Part shown: piece by piece, positions 1-4,374 of the stretch
How positions within the stretch are numbered: position 1 is the stretch's first letter
Layout of the letters: each line of letters starts with the position of its first letter
NCBI GenBank assembly: GCA_964443075.1
Contig: CAYUCB010000309.1
Span: 1 to 9,216 of the forward strand
Length of the DNA: 9,216 bases
DNA from: DSQQ01 sp964443075
GTDB lineage: Bacteria > Chloroflexota > Anaerolineae > 4572-78 > J111
Reading direction: 5' to 3'
Notes under the pieces: generated by a model
Seen by the model: the letters and a program-made list of their open reading frames with translations, nothing else
Databases searched by the model: none
Told to the model about the DNA's origin: nothing
Made by a program: the position numbers and the translations under genes

Positions 1-4
1 GGTT

Positions 5-44
5 GGGCAATTCGGTGGGGTGTTGGGGGGGGAGGGGGGAGGGG
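5..44 (+). repeat. G-run tract, possible G-quadruplex
   Basis: The stretch carries successive runs of G at 5-7, 17-20, 25-32, 34-39 and 41-44, separated mostly by single A or short spacers. Four or more runs of at least three G in about 40 bases fit the usual quadruplex-forming pattern on the plus strand. It lies inside the 5' part of the reading frame of the first gene, where it would encode Gly/Glu. Whether it folds or has a role is unknown. Confidence 0.4.
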
Positions 45-325
45 AGATACCGCCACCCGCCGCCGGGCTTGAAAAATATCCCAATATGGCCCGTCTTTTA
101 CCTTATGCCCATAACGGCTTTTTAGATGGCTTTTTAGGTTTATCCCAAGATGATAAGCTATCCTGGGAAAAAATGGTCATATTGATAAGCGAGGGGTGTA
201 CCCATCAAGAGATTGCCACAAGGTTATCAATAGACCCATCTGCAATAGGCCAACGGTTGAACGGAAAAGGCAGGCTATCACTTGGGTTAAAAACCAAAAA
301 AATTAGGGTTTACTTGGCGTCATAA
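20..325 (+). CDS. Small helix-turn-helix protein, 5' end uncertain
   Basis: I do not recognise a named family. The C-terminal half reads as a DNA-binding helix-turn-helix: 'HQEIATRLSIDPSAIGQRL' (about residues 62-80 counted from the GTG at 20) has the helix-turn-recognition-helix pattern of Sigma-70 region 4-like or resolvase-type HTHs. The N-terminal part from the GTG is Gly-rich low-complexity sequence translated from the G-runs and may not be translated at all. ATG at 86 would give a cleaner 79-residue protein beginning MARLLPYAHNG. Neither start has a clear Shine-Dalgarno, and the frame stays open to the window edge, so the true start may lie upstream. Base composition is visibly more AT-rich than the replication genes downstream. 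A strong terminator follows, so this is the last gene of its transcript. A regulator of the element is plausible but not shown. Confidence 0.55.
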   Translation: MLGGEGGGEIPPPAAGLEKYPNMARLLPYAHNGFLDGFLGLSQDDKLSWEKMVILISEGCTHQEIATRLSIDPSAIGQRLNGKGRLSLGLKTKKIRVYLAS

Positions 326-355
326 ATCGTCAGTTTTTGTCTAAGTCACGTCATT

Positions 356-392
356 AAAAAATCGCTTACATTACTTGTGTAAGCGATTTTTT
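356..392 (+). terminator. Rho-independent terminator
   Basis: A perfect 15-bp stem (356-370 paired with 378-392) with a 7-base loop; the core is ATCGCTTACA/TGTAAGCGAT, flanked by A6 on the left and T6 on the right. The T-run on the plus strand ends transcription from the HTH gene, and the A-run makes it potentially bidirectional. It ends only 19 bases before the next start codon, so it could also act as an attenuator for the downstream genes. Confidence 0.85.
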
Positions 393-411
393 GATTTAAA
401 CGAGGTGACGA

Positions 412-609
412 ATGAAGGGAATATACGTACCGCTTGATTTTTCAGAGCGTGAAGTAATCGTCAAGCTGGCCCTAACTGAACGCCGTGACCCGCGCCAGCA
501 GGCCGCGCTTTTAATCCGGCAACGGCTGGAAACCCTGGGCTTGTTGCCCGCGACCGCGCCCACCGGCCCGCAGGCCCCATCGCTGGTGAAGGCAGGCTCC
601 CATGAGTGA
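412..609 (+). CDS. Small DNA-binding-like protein (possible ribbon-helix-helix)
   Basis: A 65-residue protein of unknown function. It has a short strand-like start ('KGIYVPLDFSE') followed by two predicted helices ('REVIVKLALTE' and 'DPRQQAALLIRQRLETLGLL'), then a Pro/Ala-rich tail. The strand-helix-helix layout and size resemble Arc/CopG ribbon-helix-helix regulators. The arginine/glutamine-rich second helix fits that view, but the family match is by eye only. The start is supported by GAGGTG (401-406) five bases upstream of the ATG. Its stop overlaps the next gene by 8 bases, so it appears to head a coupled cluster with the 56-residue gene and the helicase. A copy-control or autoregulatory role for the replication gene is an inference from position. 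Confidence 0.7.
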   Translation: MKGIYVPLDFSEREVIVKLALTERRDPRQQAALLIRQRLETLGLLPATAPTGPQAPSLVKAGSHE

Positions 610-772
610 AAAGCCACAATTGCCGCTGCGTGTTGTAGCTCTACTGCTGGAATATTCGGCCAAGCAAAAAGCCGCCGCCGCCCAAGCCACCCCACCGGCC
701 CAGCCCGACGCGCCCGACCAGGCCGGGCCCACGACGCAAGGCCGGCCGCAAGCGGAGCGGGGGCGCAAATGA
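602..772 (+). CDS. Very small Ala/Pro-rich protein between regulator and helicase
   Basis: A 56-residue frame beginning MSEKPQLPLRVVALLLEYSA, followed by an Ala/Gln/Pro/Gly-rich, probably disordered tail. No family is recognised. It overlaps the previous gene by 8 bases at its start and shares an ATGA (769-772) with the helicase start, so it fills the gap exactly and is likely translated by coupling. The frame is uninterrupted in a region where plus-strand codons show G/C in the third position, which supports coding. Alternatively it could be only a coupling leader that carries ribosomes to the helicase start. Function unknown. Confidence 0.6.
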   Translation: MSEKPQLPLRVVALLLEYSAKQKAAAAQATPPAQPDAPDQAGPTTQGRPQAERGRK

Positions 773-2337
773 GCGCCCTCAAAATCGCCGCCCTGGGCTA
801 CGCCACGCCCGGCATAAACCACCGGCCACCACCACCCCAGCCCGACGCGCCTGGCACAATTCCCGATAAGCTACCGCCTCACAGCGTTGAAACCGAAGAG
901 GCGTTACTCTGTTCAATTCTCAACGATGGTCTTAACCTGGCTGCAATTTCCAGCATAGGCTTAACCGGCGCTGATTTTTATATTGAGCGTAATGGCTGGA
1001 TTTTTGACGCGGCCCTGGCCCTGCATACCACCGGCCAACGTCCAAACATTATCACGATTCAAGATGCGCTTGAGAGGGTTGGCCGGTGGGATGACATCGG
1101 CGACCCGGCGGCCCTGCTTGTCTTACTGGCCTTAACCTCGCCGATTTATGCCGCGCCTGACTACGCCCGGATTATCAAAGAGAACTCAAACCGCCGCCGG
1201 GGGTTGGCCCTGGCGGGTGAGCTGGCCCGGTTGTATCATCAGCCCGGCGATATTTGGCCGCAAGTGGGCGATAGGATTCAAGTCCTAACCGAATCCACCA
1301 CTAACCAAGAATGGCAAATTTTTAGCCTGAAGGACGCATACGCGCCACGCCCGCCGCTATCCTGGGTTGTTTCTGGCTTGCTGGCCCTGCCCTCGTTGAA
1401 TGTAGTTTTCGGCCCGCCTGGGACACTTAAATCTATGCTCCTGACCGACCTGGCCCTATGTGTTGCCACCGGCAAGCCCTGGCTTACACCCTTACCAGGT
1501 GAACCGGCCCGGCCCTTTGCTACCACCGCTGCACCCGTTTTATGGTTGGATTTTGACAACGGCCAACGGTTGACCAGTGAACGTTTTGAGGCCATTGGAC
1601 GCGCCCACGATGCGCCGGAATCGGCACCGCTTTTCTATGTCTCAATGCCTTCCCCCTGGCTTAACGCCTCAGACATCTTGCAGGTTGACGGGCTGGCAAT
1701 GAGGGTTCTTCGGCTGGGCGCAAAGCTGGTTGTCGTTGATAACCTGTCAACCGTGGCAGGGGGCAAAGACGAAAATTCCGCCGAAATGGTTGGGACAATG
1801 AGCAATCTCCGGCGGCTGGCCGAAAAATCGGGGGCCGCTGTTGTCGTCGTTCACCATCAGCGGAAGAGCAACGGGCTTAAAGGGCGGGAGGGGGACACCT
1901 TGCGGGGGCATAGCAGTATTTTGGCCGCGCTTGACCTGGCCCTGTTGCTTGAACGGGCGGAGGATGACCTGATAACCCTCAAAAGTACCAAGACCCGGCT
2001 CACTGATGTTATGCCCTTCGCTGCCCTTTGGACGTTTGAGCATAAACCAGACTCGCACGAGCTACAGGCCGCCCGGTTTTTTGGCAAAAGGCCACCGGTT
2101 AACGAGGATGAAATTATCATCAGACAGGCTATTGAATCGGCGGCAAAGTCTCACCCTGGGTTATCTCAAACCAAATTGAGAGATACAGTAAAAGCACAGG
2201 TGGGCAAGACCGGCGGTTATGTTGCCATAAGAAACGAGATACTAGAACTGGTTACAACCGGCCAATTGAGCGAAAAAAACGCCGGTAAAGGCCACGCTGC
2301 AAGCTATTACTGGAATGATGACCATATCTCTTTTTGA
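769..2337 (+). CDS. Replicative helicase: DnaB N-terminal domain fused to RepA-like P-loop ATPase
   Basis: Likely replication protein of the element, unwinding DNA at its origin. Residues ~35-140 match the DnaB N-terminal (primase-contacting) domain: 'LPPHSVETEEALLCSIL', 'DFYIERNGWIFDAALALH', 'PDYARIIKENSNRR'. Residues ~198-395 are a RecA/AAA_25-type ATPase. The Walker A is GPPGTLKS (215-222), the Walker B strand KLVVVDNLS has Asp324, and 'VVVVHHQRK' (358-366) and 'LRGHSSILAALDLAL' resemble plasmid RepA helicases. The C-terminus (~410-520) looks like a winged helix ('GLSQTKLRDTVKA...RNEILELVTTGQL'). The combination of a DnaB-N domain with a RepA-type core, rather than the usual DnaB_C core, is uncommon. 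The ATG overlaps the preceding stop. Iterons begin at base 2336, inside its stop codon. No primase is visible nearby, so a host primase is presumably recruited through the N-terminal domain. Confidence 0.85.
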   Translation: MSALKIAALGYATPGINHRPPPPQPDAPGTIPDKLPPHSVETEEALLCSILNDGLNLAAISSIGLTGADFYIERNGWIFDAALALHTTGQRPNIITIQDALERVGRWDDIGDPAALLVLLALTSPIYAAPDYARIIKENSNRRRGLALAGELARLYHQPGDIWPQVGDRIQVLTESTTNQEWQIFSLKDAYAPRPPLSWVVSGLLALPSLNVVFGPPGTLKSMLLTDLALCVATGKPWLTPLPGEPARPFATTAAPVLWLDFDNGQRLTSERFEAIGRAHDAPESAPLFYVSMPSPWLNASDILQVDGLAMRVLRLGAKLVVVDNLSTVAGGKDENSAEMVGTMSNLRRLAEKSGAAVVVVHHQRKSNGLKGREGDTLRGHSSILAALDLALLLERAEDDLITLKSTKTRLTDVMPFAALWTFEHKPDSHELQAARFFGKRPPVNEDEIIIRQAIESAAKSHPGLSQTKLRDTVKAQVGKTGGYVAIRNEILELVTTGQLSEKNAGKGHAASYYWNDDHISF

Positions 2338-2477
2338 ACCATTATACCATTATAGAACCATTATAAACCGTGTTATAACGGTTAGCACCGAACCATTATA
2401 CCGTTATACATACTCTTAGAGTATAACGGTGTAACGGTATAACGGTTATAAAGGCCACCATTACAGAGACCGTTATA
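2336..2477. repeat. Iteron cluster: octamer CC(A/G)TTATA in both orientations
   Basis: About a dozen copies or near-copies of an octamer pack into ~140 bases. Forward copies are CCATTATA at 2339-2346, 2347-2354, 2358-2365 and 2393-2400, and CCGTTATA at 2401-2408 and 2470-2477. Inverted copies TATAACGG lie at 2422-2429 and 2438-2445, with variants at 2375-2381 and 2431-2437. GAACCATTATA recurs three times (2336, 2355, 2390). An imperfect palindrome centred near 2415 has the inner stem TACTC/GAGTA. The AT-rich iteron array directly behind the helicase gene is the classic form of a replication origin. It could instead be the 8-bp recognition repeats of a TraB-type transfer ATPase, or an operator for the nuclease gene. 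Confidence 0.8.
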
Positions 2478-2485
2478 AGGCACTG

Positions 2486-2776
2486 ATGAGACACGGCAAG
2501 ATTGACGCGAACCAAACCCAAGTAGTCTTAGCCCTGCGGCGCGCCGGTGCCACCGTCATCAGCCTGGCCGACTTGGGCAGGGGAGCGCCTGATCTGCTTT
2601 GTGGTTTTCGTGGGCGAAACTATTTGCTCGAAGTCAAGGATGGCTCCAAGCCGCCAAGCAAGCGCAAACTGACTCCCGATGAGGCCGCCTGGCATGCAGG
2701 TTGGGCCGGGCAGGTGACAGTAATCAATAGCCCGGATGAGGCCCTCGAACTGTTGAAGATTATCGCCTTCGTATAA
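2486..2776 (+). CDS. VRR-NUC-type small nuclease (PD-(D/E)XK fold)
   Basis: A 96-residue protein that resembles phage and plasmid VRR-NUC / Holliday-junction-resolvase-like nucleases. The motif is 'GRGAPDLLCGFRGRNYLLEVKDG' in outline: Asp at residue 33 of GAPDLL, then Glu-x-Lys in YLLEVKDG near residue 50, the standard PD...ExK catalytic triad. A helical C-terminus ('LTPDEAAWHAGWAG', 'SPDEALELLKIIAF') also matches the family. Stand-alone copies of about this length are usual in mobile elements, where they are thought to cut branched or replication intermediates. The start has AAGG (2477-2480) 5 bases upstream. The last iteron lies just before it, so its expression may be tied to binding at the origin. 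Confidence 0.8.
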   Translation: MRHGKIDANQTQVVLALRRAGATVISLADLGRGAPDLLCGFRGRNYLLEVKDGSKPPSKRKLTPDEAAWHAGWAGQVTVINSPDEALELLKIIAFV

Positions 2777-2867
2777 TCATACAGTTTTGTTTGGCGCAAT
2801 AGGGGCAGGTTCAATAAGAAAATATTCCGTTTATTCCGGTTTTGGGGGGGTCTTGGCGATTTTGGTA

Positions 2868-3021
2868 CATTTTAGGCCCTCGCCCCCTGGGGTGAACGTG
2901 ACTGCGCTGCAGGGTCACACATTCGCTGAGCATTTGGCCCTCGCCCGCCTGGGGTGAACTCTTTAGGCGGTAACACGCTGTTACCGCCTAAACATTTGGC
3001 CCTCGCCCGCCTGGGGTGAAC
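2868..3021. repeat. Array of three 29-30 bp repeats with 33-bp hairpin spacers
   Basis: Three direct repeats at 2868-2897, 2931-2959 and 2993-3021 all end in CTGGGGTGAAC. The second and third are identical over all 29 bases, and the first differs by a few bases and one insertion. The two spacers (2898-2930 and 2960-2992) are both exactly 33 bases, giving a 62-bp period, and both contain inverted repeats. No cas genes are nearby. More diverged copies occur at 3231-3259 and 3304-3332 without that spacing. The arrangement suggests tandem protein-binding or structural sites rather than an acquired spacer array. Confidence 0.8.
2962..2992. repeat. Perfect 14-bp hairpin
   Basis: TTTAGGCGGTAACA (2962-2975) and its exact reverse complement (2979-2992) are separated by a CGC loop. 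The hairpin fills nearly the whole spacer between repeats two and three. It lacks a T-run, so it is not a typical terminator. A cruciform or protein-binding site in an origin or transfer locus is more likely. Confidence 0.8.
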
Positions 3022-3047
3022 CCCTTTTTTATTTTTGTCTCAAAAGG

Positions 3048-3257
3048 GTGAAAAAATTGACGGACTTAGACGAAAAAAAACCGATGACGCCCGCCCAAGC
3101 CCTGGCCCTGGCTCAATTGTTGATTGAATTCGAGATTGAATCCCCTCAGGTAAACCCCCCGCCGCCGGGCTGGATTTACGAGTTACAACAGGCCCGGCAA
3201 GCCCTGGGCGAATTGCACCGGGTTTTGTCACCTATGCCCGCCGCCCGCCGGGGGTGA
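3048..3257 (+). CDS. Small protein of unknown function, ending inside a repeat copy
   Basis: A 69-residue frame from a GTG start. The sequence reads as protein: a Lys/Asp-rich start, a helix 'MTPAQALALAQLLIEFEIE', a PPPP turn, then the helix 'GWIYELQQARQALGELHRV'. No family is recognised. A clear Shine-Dalgarno is missing (only AAAGGG just before the start), so the start is uncertain; TTG at 3057 and ATG at 3084 are alternatives. The last codons (AARRG) and the TGA stop come from a copy of the dispersed GGGGTGAAC repeat. The GWI-ELQQ-RQAL segment recurs at about 3691-3733 in a shorter, apparently decayed copy, which supports this frame as the coding one. Confidence 0.45.
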   Translation: MKKLTDLDEKKPMTPAQALALAQLLIEFEIESPQVNPPPPGWIYELQQARQALGELHRVLSPMPAARRG

Positions 3258-3332
3258 ACTTAGCCCCCTTAGCCCCCCAGGAATAAGGGGCTAAGTGGCC
3301 AAGCCCCATCCCCCGCCCCGCCTGGGGTGAAC
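3231..3332. repeat. Two diverged copies of the 29-bp repeat flanking an inverted repeat
   Basis: Copies at 3231-3259 and 3304-3332 share the 3' half of the array repeat (CGCC-GGGGTGAAC) but diverge in the 5' half. Their spacer is 44 bases, not 33. It contains ACTTAGCCCC (3258-3267) and its complement GGGGCTAAGT (3287-3296), with a second CTTAGCCCC at 3268-3276 competing for the same partner. Thus each of these repeat copies is also followed by a hairpin. Confidence 0.7.
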
Positions 3333-3341
3333 CCTTCCGGG

Positions 3342-3394
3342 TGTTAGCGTGTGAATTGTGGCAGGTGTTACCGGCTGATATTCACACGCTAACA
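3342..3394. repeat. Perfect 15-bp inverted repeat
   Basis: TGTTAGCGTGTGAAT (3342-3356) is repeated exactly as its reverse complement at 3380-3394, with a 23-base loop. It immediately follows the last copy of the 29-bp repeat family. It is enclosed by CCGGGT (3337-3342) and ACCCGG (3400-3405). ACCCGG can pair instead with CCGGGT at 3428-3433, so two mutually exclusive folds are possible in an RNA copy. Confidence 0.75.
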
Positions 3395-3435
3395 AGAAAA
3401 CCCGGCAACAGGCCGACCACGCCTGCACCGGGTTA

Positions 3436-3477
3436 GAGTTTAATCAACGTTATTATATCACAAAGGAGTTTAATCAA
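3436..3477. repeat. 12-bp direct repeat GAGTTTAATCAA
   Basis: GAGTTTAATCAA occurs at 3436-3447 and 3466-3477, a 30-base offset. The second copy overlaps the AAAGGAG Shine-Dalgarno of the mini-ORF at 3479. A protein bound here would cover the ribosome-binding region or the promoter. Three helical turns of spacing would fit a dimeric or cooperative binder, but this is inference. Confidence 0.5.
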
Positions 3478-3478
3478 T

Positions 3479-3502
3479 ATGTCACGTGACATACCTATTT
3501 AA
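3479..3502 (+). other. Seven-codon mini-ORF with strong ribosome-binding site
   Basis: AAAGGAG (3462-3468) stands 10 bases before ATG at 3479, which opens a frame of only seven codons (MSRDIPI) before TAA. The first codons contain the palindrome GTCACGTGAC. It follows the competing hairpins at 3337-3434, so it could be a regulatory leader peptide. It could equally be the surviving start of a gene destroyed downstream, since the same frame continues open from 3503 to the TGA at 3590. Confidence 0.4.
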
Positions 3503-3622
3503 GCCAGGCCAGCCACCGCCCGCCAGTCTTGGGACAATGGCAGTAGGTGCAGGCGCACAGGATATTTGAGGCAAAACCGTACACCGGCTTGAATTGCGCC
3601 GCGTGTAGGGGCTTGTACGCGG

Positions 3623-3763
3623 GTGGTTTATGTAAACTGGCCGGGGAGCGCAGTAGACACGTGGGCCAACTATGCAAAGCTGGCGGCAATGGGCTGGATC
3701 CACGAGTTACAACAGGGCCGGCAAGCCCTGGACAAGCCCAAAGAACGCAAAGGTATAAAGTGA
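3623..3763 (+). pseudogene. Decayed copy of the small gene at 3048
   Basis: In this frame the DNA encodes 'WANYAKLAAMGWIHELQQ', then GRQALDKPKERKGIK and a stop. It matches 'GWIYELQQARQAL' of the 3048-3257 product almost residue for residue, and the DNA between 3691 and 3733 is nearly identical to 3167-3209. The N-terminal part does not match, there is no ribosome-binding site, and a TGA at 3590 closes the frame upstream. GTG at 3623 is the only reasonable start. I treat it as a remnant; a genuine 46-residue paralogue cannot be excluded. Confidence 0.35.
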
Positions 3764-3858
3764 CCTTGCGCAGCCAAAATCGCCTCAAAATGGCTTGTAG
3801 TGCGTTACAAGGCTAACCAGAATGAATGTTTGGGTAGACCGGCAAAGCGCAAAGGGTA

Positions 3859-3891
3859 ACGAGGCGCAAAGCTACACGAGGCGCAAAGCTA
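3859..3891. repeat. Tandem repeat, 16-bp unit with 17-bp period
   Basis: ACGAGGCGCAAAGCTA occurs at 3859-3874 and exactly again at 3876-3891, with one base between. A weaker related piece, GCGCAAAGGGTA, lies just upstream at 3847-3858. It may be recent slippage or a pair of binding sites. Confidence 0.65.
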
Positions 3892-3917
3892 TTTTTAGGC
3901 GTTTTACTATCCCGACC

Positions 3918-4006
3918 GCGTACAATCGCCTGCAAGCCTCATTTTTGCGTTCTTTTGACTGGAATGAAGGGGGCAAAATTTGCGCCCGTTGTAGGCGATT
4001 GTACGC
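3918..4006. repeat. 18-bp inverted repeat with a 53-base loop
   Basis: GCGTACAATCGCCTGCAA (3918-3935) matches the reverse complement of 3989-4006 with one mismatch. The loop holds the small palindrome GCAAAATTTGC. The right arm overlaps the block that is duplicated at ~3595-3630. Confidence 0.65.
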
Positions 4007-4030
4007 AGCCGATTTAAGGTTGATTATGTC

Positions 4031-4058
4031 AAAAAGGGGCAAAAAAAGGCCCTTTTTT
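4031..4058 (+). terminator. Intrinsic terminator-like hairpin
   Basis: AAAAAGGG (4031-4038) pairs with CCCTTTTT (4050-4057), with an 11-base loop and T6 on the 3' side. The stem is short in GC, but the T-run is good, and the A-run on the other side could serve the minus strand. It separates the repeat-rich region from the promoter of the transfer operon. Confidence 0.5.
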
Positions 4059-4068
4059 GTTGCGTAAC

Positions 4069-4106
4069 GTTTTACTTCGCATAAGTTCTATTATGCGAAG
4101 TAAAAC
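4069..4106. repeat. Perfect 16-bp hairpin upstream of the operon promoter
   Basis: GTTTTACTTCGCATAA (4069-4084) and its exact reverse complement (4091-4106) enclose a 6-base loop. Part of it echoes in CTTCGTAAAAC at 4108-4118. It ends 29 bases before the -35 box at 4135. An operator for the ribbon-helix-helix protein encoded just downstream is a reasonable guess, because such proteins bind inverted repeats and often control their own promoter. Confidence 0.7.
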
Positions 4107-4134
4107 CCTTCGTAAAACAAGCGAACTTTGGGAC

Positions 4135-4163
4135 TTGACGAAAGATAAACAATCTTATATAAT
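4135..4163 (+). promoter_or_regulatory. Sigma-70-type promoter of the transfer operon
   Basis: The -35 box TTGACG (4135-4140) and the -10 box TATAAT (4158-4163) are separated by exactly 17 bases. Transcription would start near 4169-4171, at or just before the ATG at 4171. This is the best promoter in the window. No obvious terminator is seen between it and the end of the ATPase gene at 7166. Confidence 0.8.
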
Positions 4164-4170
4164 CTTGTTT

Positions 4171-4362
4171 ATGAGTGACTTAAATTCAATCCAAAAGACT
4201 GTACAGAAAGGAGATAAGCCCCCGCCTATGGTAACAAGAAATATCGCAGTACCGTTAGATTTTTGGGAAGATTGCAAGCAAAAAGCTGGTATCCGGCCTT
4301 TATCCGCCGTTATCCGCAAGTTGCTTGAAATGTGGCTTAAAGGCGAGATTAAAATTGAGTAG
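4171..4362 (+). CDS. Ribbon-helix-helix regulator, first gene of the operon
   Basis: Likely a small DNA-binding protein. 'TRNIAVPLDFWEDCKQKAGIRP' reads as the beta-strand and first helix, and 'PLSAVIRKLLEMWLKGEIKI' as the second helix of a ribbon-helix-helix (CopG/Arc/MobC-like) fold. From ATG 4171 it is 63 residues, and the domain begins near residue 20. The start is ambiguous. ATG 4171 coincides with the predicted transcription start and would be leaderless. ATG 4228 (44 residues, starting directly at the strand) follows AAAGGAG (4207-4213), but with a long 14-base gap. Its place directly behind the promoter, with a perfect hairpin 29 bases ahead of the -35, fits an autoregulator. A DNA-processing accessory role at a transfer origin is the other usual job of such proteins. 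Confidence 0.7.
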   Translation: MSDLNSIQKTVQKGDKPPPMVTRNIAVPLDFWEDCKQKAGIRPLSAVIRKLLEMWLKGEIKIE

Positions 4363-4374
4363 GAGGGTAAAAAA

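Larger units (their letters stand above)
3503..4130. other. Gene-poor stretch with decayed duplications
   Basis: I see no convincing intact gene here. It contains a degenerate second copy of the GWI-ELQQ segment (3691-3733). Two related 36-base blocks at ~3595-3630 and ~3981-4016 are about three-quarters identical by eye. In the frames open from 3547 and 3822 these blocks give 'CAACRGLYA' and 'CARCRRLYA', a CxxC zinc-finger-like motif. The frame 3822-4067 is 81 codons, but its end runs through an intrinsic terminator and it has no good Shine-Dalgarno, so I do not call it as a gene. The picture is of gene remnants among structural repeats. Confidence 0.45.

Noticed and set aside
396..822. Long minus-strand frames opposite the small genes
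   Set aside because: They are low-complexity Ala/Arg/Gly-rich translations antisense to GC-rich coupled plus-strand genes, with no ribosome-binding sites or domains.
2868..3332. A CRISPR array
   Set aside because: Spacing fits for only three units, the remaining copies are irregular, the spacers are self-complementary and no cas gene is in the window. Reported as a repeat array and kept as an open question.
3342..3394. Integron attC site
   Set aside because: GTTAGC...GCTAAC has the arms in the opposite order to RYYYAAC...GTTRRRY, the repeat is perfectly symmetric without the attC bulges, and no tyrosine recombinase is present.
3495..3788. Minus-strand Cys-rich frame containing CACTYCHCPKTGGRW
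   Set aside because: The cysteine pattern is tempting, but the upstream half is antisense to the GWI-ELQQ duplication, there is no start signal, and the rest has no domain. Not called.
3822..4067. 81-codon plus-strand frame with CARCRRLYA
   Set aside because: It crosses a tandem repeat, a long inverted repeat and a terminator hairpin and lacks a good ribosome-binding site. Treated as remnant sequence.
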